Shown one piece after another: positions 5,333-10,961 of a stretch of DNA of 14,764 nt. Numbering within the stretch: the first letter of the stretch is position 1; the number at the start of each line of letters is the position of its first letter. A program made the translations under genes and the position numbers. The DNA lies in NCBI GenBank assembly GCA_041661445.1, contig JBAZUK010000009.1, forward strand, positions 1 to 14,764. Direction: 5' to 3'. The DNA comes from JBAZUK01 sp041661445. Lineage in GTDB: Bacteria; Chlamydiota; Chlamydiia; Chlamydiales; SM23-39. Below the pieces are notes generated by a model, which saw only the letters and a program-made list of their open reading frames with translations, did no database searches and was not told where the DNA came from.

Positions 5333-5908
5333 ATGAAGAAAAACAAAAGAGAAATAACAAAAATAATATTAAAAGGAATCCTGCTGGCTGGCGGAATTGC
5401 TATCGCTTCCACCTCCCCCTATTTTGTGCCGAGAATTATTCCGGATATTATCCGATATGCCAAATATAGAAAAAAGCAAAAGGAATTTGAAAAGAAAAAA
5501 TTTTATAACGCTTTTTATAAACTAAAAACTAAAGGTTTTATTAAAATAGAATACAAAGGAAAGCAGATTCACGTTTCACTGACAAAGGAAGGCAAGAAAT
5601 GGGCAGGAAGATATCAATTTGATGATCTGAAAATCAAAAAATCCCGAAGATGGGACAAAAAATGGAGACTGTTAATTTTTGACATTCCTGATAAAAATAA
5701 AATGAAGAGAGAAGCGCTCCGGGGAAAGCTAAAAGAACTGGGATTATTTCAACTGCAAAAAAGCGTCTGGTTATGCCCTTATGAATTCAAGAAAGAAGTT
5801 GATATTTTGCGCTCATTTTTTGGATTAACCGCAAAAGAAATGAATGTGATTTTGGCATATGAAATTGAAGACGACAAAGAAGCTAAGCTATTCTTCCATA
5901 TAAAGTAA
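5333..5908 (+). CDS. Membrane-anchored PaaX/Cas2-like protein, 191 aa
   Basis: Three parts can be read. Residues 11-33 (IILKGILLAGGIAIASTS...) form one membrane segment. Residues 35-95 look like a winged helix (KKKFYNAFYKLKTKGFIKIE then a wing KQIHVSLTKEGKKW). Residues 108-190 resemble the ferredoxin-like Cas2 fold found in PaaX-type repressors: KKWRLLIFDIPDKNK, then LRGKLKELGLFQLQKSVWLC, with Asp117 at the Cas2 metal position. Such proteins are often labelled Cas2 in small-genome bacteria, but no CRISPR array or cas1 is present, so a DNA-binding regulator is more likely. There is no Shine-Dalgarno. Flanking 36-bp inverted repeats may be its operators. The domain call is from memory of family patterns. 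Confidence 0.75.
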   Translation: MKKNKREITKIILKGILLAGGIAIASTSPYFVPRIIPDIIRYAKYRKKQKEFEKKKFYNAFYKLKTKGFIKIEYKGKQIHVSLTKEGKKWAGRYQFDDLKIKKSRRWDKKWRLLIFDIPDKNKMKREALRGKLKELGLFQLQKSVWLCPYEFKKEVDILRSFFGLTAKEMNVILAYEIEDDKEAKLFFHIK

Positions 5909-5966
5909 AGCATCCACAAAAAATTTATTTAATCTAAAAATTTCAAGAAAACCTTTAAAATAAATT

Positions 5967-6002
5967 ACAACCTTTTTTATGCGATAGCAATAAAAAGGAT
6001 GT
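5967..6002. repeat. 36-bp inverted repeat, right copy; may also terminate transcription
   Basis: Reverse-complement match (33 of 36) to 5247-5282. It is itself a hairpin (acaaccttttttatgc with gcaataaaaaggatgt, imperfect) followed by AATTTTTATTT on the plus strand, so it can act as terminator for the gene ending at 5908. Confidence 0.65.
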
Positions 6003-6011
6003 AATTTTTAT

Positions 6012-6109
6012 TTGTTGATGTTTTGGAAGTTTTGAAGGTTTTGGGGTTAAATTTTCGGCCCGCCTAGATTCGGCGAGGCAAGCGGGGCGGATTGGGTTTG
6101 TGGGGGGGG
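6012..6109. repeat. Composite G-rich dispersed repeat, copy 2
   Basis: The unit reads: T/G-rich run (tgttttggaagttttgaagg, ttttggggttaaatttt), a GC insert cggcccgcctagattcggcg, then the core gcggggcggattgggtttgt and eight G (6082-6109). Only this copy carries the inserted GC segment. It is followed by a 22-base AT-rich stretch (6114-6135) identical to the 3' end of the endonuclease gene. The gap 5909-6183 has no gene. Confidence 0.8.
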
Positions 6110-6183
6110 TAGTAAAATTATTTATCAATTATTTTCTGGAATTTTAATTTCACAACGAATAATAATTAAATAGGTAATTTTAT

Positions 6184-7167
6184 TTATTTTTTCAAAAGCA
6201 ATAAAATAAGTCCAATTACCCTATCTTTATCTTTTGGATTGCTTTCGGCCATCAGAAGTGTCAATGCAGTAAGAGCTTCTGGTGTGATTTTTTCCCGAAA
6301 ATCAAAGTTGGCTTTTTGCAAAAACCAGATAAAAGCAAAAGCGCCACATCGCTTGTTTCCATCAATAAAAGGATGGTTTTTCACAATAAAATAAAACAAG
6401 TGGACTGCTTTTTCTTCAATTGTTGGATATAGATCATTTCCACCAAAAGCCTGGAAAACATTTCCGACAATTCCAGCTAGGCTATTTTTCTCGCGCTCAA
6501 CAGAAAAAATTTCAGTTGCTTCTCTTTTTCGAATAAGTTCTTGTCTAAGTTTTTCGATTGATTCACTCAGCTCCTGTCCAGCAAAAGCAACTTTCTTTTT
6601 GGTGATGCCTTTGCTTGGAAGAGACTCTTTGTCATAAGCATCCAATGAAAACCATGTTCCCGCAAACATTTTTATTAACTCCATTGCATCTTGGGCTGTA
6701 ATACGATTGTCCGTTGGCAATAATTTTTTAGTCTCTTCAACTGCAGCGATAAATTTTTGATAATTTTGCGCAATGCGTGATGGATTGATTGCATAACCCT
6801 GAGTAATATAGTCTTTCAATGTTTTGGTTGCCCAGATGCGAAAATTTGTAGCTTTTTTAGAATTAACCCTATATCCAACAGACAAAATCACATCGAGATT
6901 AAAGTATTCTATATCGCGAATAACCTCTCTCTTGCCTTCCTTTTTAACTGTTGCAATTTTTGCAACAGTTGCCTTTTCTTTCAATTCGCCGGACTGAAAA
7001 ACATTCCTGATATGCCTAGAGACGCCTGATTTATCCACGCCAAACACATCCGCAATTTGCTGCAAATTCGCCCAAATTGTTTCTTTTTTCACATCAACAG
7101 AAAGCTCAATGGCTCCAGATTTCGCTTGATAGATGATTGGCTTTTCGTTTATTTTTTTATTAACCAT
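6184..7167 (-). CDS. RhuM-type DNA-binding domain fused to Fic/Doc domain, 327 aa
   Basis: The N-terminal half matches the RhuM family: helix-turn-helix-like IWANLQQIADVFGVDKSGVS (31-50), RHIRNVFQSGEL, then EYFNLDVILSVGYRVNSKKA (87-106) and FRIWATKTLKDYI. The C-terminal half is a Fic/Doc domain with HPFIDGNKR at 265-273. The GNK form is typical of Doc, which phosphorylates elongation factor Tu; classic AMPylating Fic proteins have GNGR. So this is likely a toxin-like nucleotidyl- or phosphotransferase joined to its own DNA-binding part. ATG 7167 is chosen, with TATAAA four bases before it and no Shine-Dalgarno, hence possibly near-leaderless. No separate antitoxin gene adjoins it. Confidence 0.9.
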   Translation of the reverse strand: MVNKKINEKPIIYQAKSGAIELSVDVKKETIWANLQQIADVFGVDKSGVSRHIRNVFQSGELKEKATVAKIATVKKEGKREVIRDIEYFNLDVILSVGYRVNSKKATNFRIWATKTLKDYITQGYAINPSRIAQNYQKFIAAVEETKKLLPTDNRITAQDAMELIKMFAGTWFSLDAYDKESLPSKGITKKKVAFAGQELSESIEKLRQELIRKREATEIFSVEREKNSLAGIVGNVFQAFGGNDLYPTIEEKAVHLFYFIVKNHPFIDGNKRCGAFAFIWFLQKANFDFREKITPEALTALTLLMAESNPKDKDRVIGLILLLLKK

Positions 7168-7268
7168 ATTGTTTATACTAAAAATATCAAATAAAAACAT
7201 TAATTGCAATGTTTTTAAATTCCTATACAAATCATAAATTTCACAAATTCATTTCGTTTATTTTTTCA

Positions 7269-7345
7269 TCATAATTTTACGGCCGTTGGTAAAATGATTG
7301 TTTTGAAGGTTTTTTGAAAGTTTTGGGGATTATTTTCACCTAAAT
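7269..7345. repeat. CGGCCG palindrome plus T/G-rich run, copy without G core
   Basis: Palindrome tttacggccgttggtaaaat (centre 7279-7286) followed by tgattgttttgaaggttttt and ttttggggatt. Order and spacing match the repeats at 8820 and 9488, but the GGGGCGG core is missing; instead the run passes into the AATTTTCTGGAATTTT segment preceding the hairpin element at 7373. Confidence 0.7.
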
Positions 7346-7372
7346 TTTCTGGAATTTTAATTTTTCAAGAGG

Positions 7373-7480
7373 TAAGTATTTAAGTACGCCTGCCCCGTGT
7401 ATGCCGATTAGCATATTTACGGGGTACTGAGGTAAGTTCACCCCGTAGTTCCGCCCAAGGGCGGATACTTCTGGGGTATT
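7373..7480. repeat. REP-like hairpin element, copy A (two hairpins)
   Basis: It opens with taagtatttaagtacgcctg and ccccgt, exactly as at 9662. Two hairpins follow. The first has outer cccgt/acggg and inner atgc/gcat. The second is ccccgtag, stem tccgccc/gggcgga, then acttctggggta. Between them is ggggtactgaggtaagt, shared with the other copy. It fills most of the gene-free stretch 7168-7575. Confidence 0.8.
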
Positions 7481-7506
7481 AAATTACATAATTTTATTAT
7501 AACATC

Positions 7507-7532
7507 AAAAAACCAGCCCGTCTCCGGGCTGG
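7507..7532 (-). terminator. Intrinsic terminator of the zeta operon
   Basis: Perfect 8-bp stem ccagcccg (7513-7520)/cgggctgg (7525-7532), loop tctc. On the minus strand TTTTTTGATG follows. It lies 44 nt past the stop of the 62-residue gene. Confidence 0.9.
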
Positions 7533-7575
7533 AAAATTTATACAAATAAATTCAGAACTATCTCCGATCTATAAT

Positions 7576-7764
7576 TTATCGACAATCTTTATTCAACTTC
7601 AATCCGCGATATTTTTTAATAAGTGCTTTCTGATCCTCTGCTGATTCTCGTACCGCTTTCGTGACTGCTTTTTTCTGTTCTGCAGAACTAAAAAACTCTC
7701 GCAGGATTTCCTGCTTTACTTCTTCTCTATTGTCTTTTTTAACCTTAGTAAACATATTCCACAT
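7576..7764 (-). CDS. Small charged protein after zeta toxin, 62 aa; candidate partner
   Basis: A short, highly charged, mostly helical protein (FTKVKKDNREEVKQEILREF then EQKKAVTKAVRESAEDQKALIKKY). It starts seven nt after the zeta-like gene stops and ends before a strong terminator, so the two form one operon. Two ATG codons, at 7764 and 7755, are both possible; neither has a Shine-Dalgarno. By position and size it could be the antitoxin, but known epsilon antitoxins lie upstream of zeta and I see no sequence similarity that proves the role. It could instead be an unrelated small helper. Confidence 0.65.
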   Translation of the reverse strand: MWNMFTKVKKDNREEVKQEILREFFSSAEQKKAVTKAVRESAEDQKALIKKYRGLKLNKDCR

Positions 7765-7771
7765 ATAGATA

Positions 7772-8596
7772 TTATATATCAGAAATCAATTCTAGTAAAC
7801 TCTCTTTGGTATAACCAGATTGAGACTTTCTATTATAATATTTTTCGATAAAGTTGTCAACATTTTCGACATTAAGGCTGATTTCTTCAATTTCATTGTT
7901 TTTGCCTTTAATAATACAATCAAGCTTCACTTTGCTTCCAAATTCTTGTTTTATTCTATTCACATTTTCTCTTGAAGCAAAAAATTGTTCAACAAATTTT
8001 TCTTTTAAAATATTTCTACCCTCAATAAATTCCCTAGCTTTGGTAAATTCCCACGCTGCTAAAGGATCCAAATAAATATAGAATATCTTAACATCTCTCC
8101 CCTCCTTCAATGATTTCCTTACTAGGTCTTTCATCGTATTATAATTCCCAAATGTGCCATCGTGTAAAAATGATATATTATTTTGAAAACAATATTTTCT
8201 TAAAATATCCAGTCCCTTAGTTGCCGCTTTTTGTATTACATGCGCATTTCCAACTATGCAAGATTGATTATCAGTTTTTCGATATTGTGGAATAAAATCT
8301 CTTATTTCATCAACATCAATCCTAATAAAAATTGTATCGACATTATTAATATCAATACCTATCTTTCTCATATTGCTAATCAACTTGCGATTTGTCTTAT
8401 TAATTACTCCGGTCATATATCTCCTGGAAAATTCTGTCTTGCCGGCTCCCGGCGAACCAGCCATAAAAAAAGTAAGGACGCCAAGGCGTAACGGCTTTTT
8501 ACTTACAATAAATTTGTCTACTAATTCTTCCTTGTGAGATTTAATATATTCTATTGCTTCTTTTTGAGTTTTTTCCTCTTTTTCACTTAGTTCCAT
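7772..8596 (-). CDS. Zeta-toxin-like P-loop kinase, 274 aa
   Basis: Zeta toxins phosphorylate UDP-N-acetylglucosamine and thereby block cell-wall synthesis. Supporting features are a Walker A loop GSPGAGKT at 47-54 after strand GVLTFFMA, an acidic stretch RIDVDEIRDFIPQY (92-105) where zeta has its substrate-binding Asp, HDGTF at 145-149, and the Arg-rich segment LDPLAAWEFTKAREFIEGRN (176-195) matching the zeta lid. Residues 1-35 are a charged helix. Length is close to streptococcal zeta. It is first in an operon with a 62-residue gene. No Shine-Dalgarno is present; an extended -10 lies about 100 bases upstream. Chromosomal zeta-like kinases can also be non-toxic, so toxicity is an inference. 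Confidence 0.85.
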   Translation of the reverse strand: MELSEKEEKTQKEAIEYIKSHKEELVDKFIVSKKPLRLGVLTFFMAGSPGAGKTEFSRRYMTGVINKTNRKLISNMRKIGIDINNVDTIFIRIDVDEIRDFIPQYRKTDNQSCIVGNAHVIQKAATKGLDILRKYCFQNNISFLHDGTFGNYNTMKDLVRKSLKEGRDVKIFYIYLDPLAAWEFTKAREFIEGRNILKEKFVEQFFASRENVNRIKQEFGSKVKLDCIIKGKNNEIEEISLNVENVDNFIEKYYNRKSQSGYTKESLLELISDI

Positions 8597-8636
8597 TTTG
8601 TTTAAATTAGTTGAGGACCATACTTAATTGGTTTTT

Positions 8637-8706
8637 CCACACCTTTTCATAAAAATTTACTGTGTGGCTTTTATTTTCCATATTTTTTTATACTCTCATT
8701 ATACCA
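8637..8706 (-). promoter_or_regulatory. Extended -10 promoter and leader hairpin of the zeta operon
   Basis: Minus strand TGGTATAAT (8706..8698) is a perfect extended -10 without a clear -35. The predicted leader is about 95 nt and contains an inverted repeat, ccacac (8637-8642)/gtgtgg (8662-8667), with a 19-nt loop. In RNA this is a 6-bp GC-rich stem about 40 nt ahead of the start codon, a possible regulatory structure. From 8707 to 8819 I see nothing. Confidence 0.5.
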
Positions 8707-8819
8707 CTAAAAAATTACGGAACAAAAATGTTACCATAATTCAAGAAAATATAGAAACACAAAAATACTACAATATACTAGTACGTTGTAGCATTATAAT
8801 TCTAATTCGGAAGTTTTAA

Positions 8820-8897
8820 TCATTTTTTAACGGCCGTATAAAAATGAATGTTTTTGGGTTTTAAATTTTGGCGGGGCGGATTGGGTTTGTGGGGGGG
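8820..8897. repeat. Composite G-rich dispersed repeat, copy 3
   Basis: A full short form of the unit: palindrome catttttta-acggccgt-ataaaaatg (8820-8847), linker atgtttttgggttttaaatt, core gcggggcggattgggtttgt and seven G (8871-8897). Palindrome, linker and core are in the same order as at 9488. It lies between the zeta promoter and the terminator of the two small genes. Confidence 0.9.
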
Positions 8898-8924
8898 TTA
8901 AATATAAAATTATTTTATCATAAA

Positions 8925-8958
8925 AATAAAAAAAGGGAGATATAGCATGATCTCCCTT
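8925..8958 (-). terminator. Intrinsic terminator of the two small genes
   Basis: Perfect 9-bp stem aagggagat (8933-8941)/atctccctt (8950-8958), 8-nt loop. On the minus strand TTTTTTTATTTTTA follows. It lies 27 nt past the stop at 8986 and supports the reality of the small genes upstream. Confidence 0.9.
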
Positions 8959-8985
8959 AACGTTCTTTCGAATAACATTTTTATC

Positions 8986-9132
8986 CTATTTTTCATCCTT
9001 CATTGATATGCACTGCCATTTATTGGCTTTATTCAATTTATGAATATGCCACATACTGGTGACAATAACCCAAATAGAGGGGGCCACTATCACTACCACA
9101 ATGATTATCCCCGCAAGAATCTTATAATACAT
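8986..9132 (-). CDS. Small membrane protein, 48 aa
   Basis: Start ATG 9132, stop TAG at 8986. The sequence begins MYYKILAGIIIVVVIVAPSI and continues with WVIVTSMWHIH, so residues 4-26 form one membrane helix. The rest (KLNKANKWQCISMKDEK) is a short polar tail with one Cys. AAGGAGG lies six bases ahead of the ATG and overlaps the last codons of the upstream small gene, so translation is probably coupled. A perfect terminator follows. No family is recognised. Small single-helix proteins of this type can be toxins, regulators of membrane enzymes or structural helpers. Confidence 0.75.
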   Translation of the reverse strand: MYYKILAGIIIVVVIVAPSIWVIVTSMWHIHKLNKANKWQCISMKDEK

Positions 9133-9133
9133 C

Positions 9134-9253
9134 TTAAGCCTCCTTATGAAGCGTTAGCTTCTTCATCTTTTTATACAGCCAGGTTAAAGGTGCAAAGTAA
9201 TCTCTCAATGACTTAATGCATTCATCCACAAAATAATTATTTTTTGCATTCAT
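9134..9253 (-). CDS. Small protein, 39 aa, upstream of the membrane peptide
   Basis: Start ATG 9253, stop TAA at 9134, one nt before the next gene's ATG. The sequence starts MNAKNNYFVDECIKSLRDYF and ends in LTWLYKKMKKLTLHKEA. It is an amphipathic, C-terminally basic helix without a clear membrane segment. AGGAGA lies five bases before the ATG, and a promoter-like TTGACT/TAATAA pair lies 80-105 bases upstream. The shared transcript, tandem Shine-Dalgarno sites and terminator make it likely that both peptides are made. The function is unknown; a two-peptide toxin-antitoxin or a membrane-associated pair is possible. Confidence 0.7.
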   Translation of the reverse strand: MNAKNNYFVDECIKSLRDYFAPLTWLYKKMKKLTLHKEA

Positions 9254-9331
9254 GACAATCTCCTATTGATATTATTGATACCAAAATTACCAAAAATTAT
9301 TTTTTAAAATAACAATATTTTCTATAACTCA

Positions 9332-9359
9332 TTATTACGCCAAAAATCCTATAAGTCAA
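9332..9359 (-). promoter_or_regulatory. Promoter of the two small genes
   Basis: Minus strand TTGACT (9359..9354), 16-bp spacer, TAATAA (9337..9332). The predicted leader is about 70 nt and ends in AGGAGA ahead of ATG 9253. Confidence 0.5.
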
Positions 9360-9370
9360 TAAGGTTATAA

Positions 9371-9432
9371 CATTCTCATATTCTCGACTTGCCTACCGGC
9401 AGGCAGGGAATATGAGAATGTCGTTTTATTTT
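9371..9432. repeat. Long hairpin with CPR-style GCCTACCGGCAGGC core
   Basis: A 13-bp perfect stem, cattctcatattc (9371-9383)/gaatatgagaatg (9408-9420), encloses a second palindrome gcctaccggcaggc (9391-9404). TCGTTTTATTTT follows on the plus strand, so it looks like a rightward terminator, yet no rightward gene precedes it. It is probably an intergenic repeat or a barrier to antisense transcription. Confidence 0.7.
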
Positions 9433-9444
9433 AAAAGTTTTCAT

Positions 9445-9485
9445 TGTGTCATATGGCCACGGCCGTAGGCAAATGACACATTTTT
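9445..9485. repeat. Hairpin with tgtgtcat arms around a CGGCCG motif
   Basis: tgtgtcat (9445-9452) pairs with atgacaca (9473-9480); inside lies ggccacggccgt, related to the CGGCCG palindromes. TTTTTAATC follows on the plus strand. There is no gene to terminate. With the hairpin at 9371 it fills the gene-free stretch 9254-9751. Confidence 0.6.
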
Positions 9486-9487
9486 AA

Positions 9488-9602
9488 TCATTTTTATACG
9501 GTCGTTAAAAAATGAGTGTTTTGGGGTTTTAAATTTTGGCGGGGCGGATTGGGTTTGTGGGGGGGTTAGGGGGGGGGGGAGGGGGTAAAAAAAGGGGGGG
9601 GT
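9488..9602. repeat. Composite G-rich dispersed repeat, copy 4, with expanded G runs
   Basis: Palindrome catttttatacggtcgttaa (9488-9515; CGGCCG changed to CGGTCG), linker ending ttttggggttttaaatttt, core gcggggcggattgggtttgt (9539-9558), then G runs: 7 (9559-9565), 11 (9569-9579), 5 (9581-9585) and 8 (9594-9601). With the GGG at 9551-9553 the plus strand can form a G-quadruplex. The other three copies end after one G run. Confidence 0.88.
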
Positions 9603-9661
9603 AAAAAAAATAAAAAAATTATTTTCTGAAATTTTAATTTCCCAAGAGGTAAATATTGAGA

Positions 9662-9735
9662 TAAGTATTTAAGTACGCCTGCCCCGTAGTAATCCGCCTC
9701 GGATTTACTTCTGGGGTACTGAGGTAAGTATTAAA
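9662..9735. repeat. REP-like hairpin element, copy B
   Basis: The first 26 bases (taagtatttaagtacgcctg, then ccccgt) are identical to 7373-7398. The hairpin is ccccgtag, stem taatccg/cggattta, then cttctggggta, followed by ggggtactgaggtaagt (9713-9729). The outer arms agtac/gtact and cccc/gggg add a second stem. It is preceded by an AATTATTTTCTGAAATTTT segment shared with 7342 and 6127. Confidence 0.85.
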
Positions 9736-9751
9736 GTAAGTATTAAAAAAA

Positions 9752-10522
9752 TTATTTATCAATTATTTTAAATTTTCCACTTTTTACAAGCTTTATACTG
9801 TTATAATCATTTGGATCGGTAAACTCAAATTTCCAAATTGAGTACGAACTTGTTTTATGATCTTTCTCAAAAAACAAAGTAACTACTTTCTTTTTCGTAT
9901 GAACTTGCCATTGCTTAAATGGATAGTAAAGTTGGCGAATTATCGTGTCCATTGTTTTAGAATTTTTTGCCTCAATTAAAACAATCTGATTTTTTCCCTC
10001 ATATCCAGCATCAACTTCAGTTTGAACGCTTGAAACACTAATTTTTTGTTTATTTACAAAAAAACTAAAATCGGGAGTATACTTTCTTCCCCGAATTGTT
10101 AAAACTAATGTTGGATCTTCCATGAAAGTTCGAATCAAACTAGAAGCATATGCAAAATCAAGATGTTGCATTTCCGAATCACCAATTCGTGAAGTTTCCA
10201 AATTAAAATCCAACTTTGAAGAATAGACAACTTCTTTGCTTGTAATTTTTGTGATATCTATATATCCCTCACCCTTAATAATATTGTAAAAACCATTTTT
10301 TACAGGAAGTAAAAATAAATCATTATCCTGAAAAACTTTTGGCCTACTTTTTCGTGTGTCTTGCTTACACAATATGCGTACTTCTTTTTCTGTAGTTTGT
10401 TTAAATTTTTGAACGGACTTTTTTATTTGACTAGCAGAAATCGGGAATGGTGATTTTGAAAAATCATGTTCTAATATTTTATAATCCTTCACTATTTTGT
10501 CCCAAGATTTACTATTTGCCAT
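9752..10522 (-). CDS. Probable type II restriction endonuclease, PD-(D/E)XK fold, 256 aa
   Basis: Likely the nuclease of a type II restriction-modification system. The catalytic signature of the PD-(D/E)XK fold is present: Glu169 and Asp171 in SSVQTEVDAGYEG, then strand NQIVLIEAKN giving Glu184-Ala-Lys186. Upstream, GDSEMQHLDFAYASSLIRTF (114-133) looks like the helix that often precedes the nuclease core, and the N-terminal ~100 residues (with Lys-rich helices and FLLPVKNGFYNIIKGEGYID) may recognise DNA. It is the third gene of an operon behind a DpnA-like methyltransferase and an ART-like gene, with a 9-nt gap and no Shine-Dalgarno. The recognition site is unknown; it should equal that of the methyltransferase. 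Confidence 0.82.
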   Translation of the reverse strand: MANSKSWDKIVKDYKILEHDFSKSPFPISASQIKKSVQKFKQTTEKEVRILCKQDTRKSRPKVFQDNDLFLLPVKNGFYNIIKGEGYIDITKITSKEVVYSSKLDFNLETSRIGDSEMQHLDFAYASSLIRTFMEDPTLVLTIRGRKYTPDFSFFVNKQKISVSSVQTEVDAGYEGKNQIVLIEAKNSKTMDTIIRQLYYPFKQWQVHTKKKVVTLFFEKDHKTSSYSIWKFEFTDPNDYNSIKLVKSGKFKIIDK

Positions 10523-10531
10523 ATTATTTCA

Positions 10532-10960
10532 TTAAATATTTAATAAATTTAATTCTATCGAGTTTGGCTTTTTACCTTTTTCTAAAATATTTTTTCCTAT
10601 TTTTGTCATCAGCACTATTGAATCATATCCTGATTTACGAGCTTTTTCAAAAATTTTTGCATCTAAATTAGTTCTTTCGTTGTAAAAACAACAATTATCG
10701 GCATTTAGAACTTTATCAAGCAATTTTTTAGCATTTTCCCCAAATAATTTCGTTAATATTTCCAATTCAGAAAATCCATAAATAGGGTTTTTTATTGCAA
10801 CTTTTTCCGATTCCAAATTTGGCTTTCCATAAAATTCCGCTTGTTTATAAGTTGATGCTAAAAACTTTCCTCTTTTTTTATAAGATTTTTTATCTTGCGG
10901 CCTAACATGCCACCAATTGGAGCTATTTATTTTTTCTATTAAAACTTTTCTTATTTCCAT
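10532..10960 (-). CDS. ADP-ribosyltransferase-like protein inside the R-M operon, 142 aa
   Basis: The sequence resembles the small ART-like proteins seen in phages and toxins. The usual order appears: an aromatic/His segment SNWWHVRPQDK (14-24), a Gly-Phe-Ser/Thr-type strand GKFLASTYKQAEFYGKP (31-47) with the A-x-x-YG step, VAIKNPIYG (54-62), a helical insert and IFEKARKSGYDSIVLM (103-118), which matches the common GYDGI ending. ELNLL (136-140) may supply a late acidic residue. This is pattern recognition only; catalysis is unproven and some positions (W17 for H/R) are unusual. It lies between methyltransferase and endonuclease with gaps of 1 and 9 nt, so it belongs to that operon. A control or toxin role is speculative. 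Confidence 0.55.
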   Translation of the reverse strand: MEIRKVLIEKINSSNWWHVRPQDKKSYKKRGKFLASTYKQAEFYGKPNLESEKVAIKNPIYGFSELEILTKLFGENAKKLLDKVLNADNCCFYNERTNLDAKIFEKARKSGYDSIVLMTKIGKNILEKGKKPNSIELNLLNI

Positions 10961-10961
10961 A

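Noticed and set aside
5333..5908. True CRISPR Cas2
   Set aside because: It carries an added membrane segment and winged helix, and there is no array, cas1 or other cas gene in the window.
6946..6970. Perfect 11-bp inverted repeat (aactgttgcaa/ttgcaacagtt)
   Set aside because: It lies inside the RhuM coding region, where it encodes the family-conserved segment ATVAKIATV; a protein-level constraint with repeated ATV explains it.
7168..7230. Extra 21 residues on the RhuM-Doc protein
   Set aside because: They lie across the TATAAA box and do not match the start of RhuM proteins, which begin near the conserved strand IIYQAKSGAIELSV.
7373..7480. CRISPR array
   Set aside because: The repeated units are hairpins with shared flanks but no regularly spaced identical repeats and unique spacers of constant length.
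9371..9485. Two rightward terminators
   Set aside because: Both hairpins are followed by T runs on the plus strand, but no rightward gene exists upstream back to 5908; they are listed as repeats instead.
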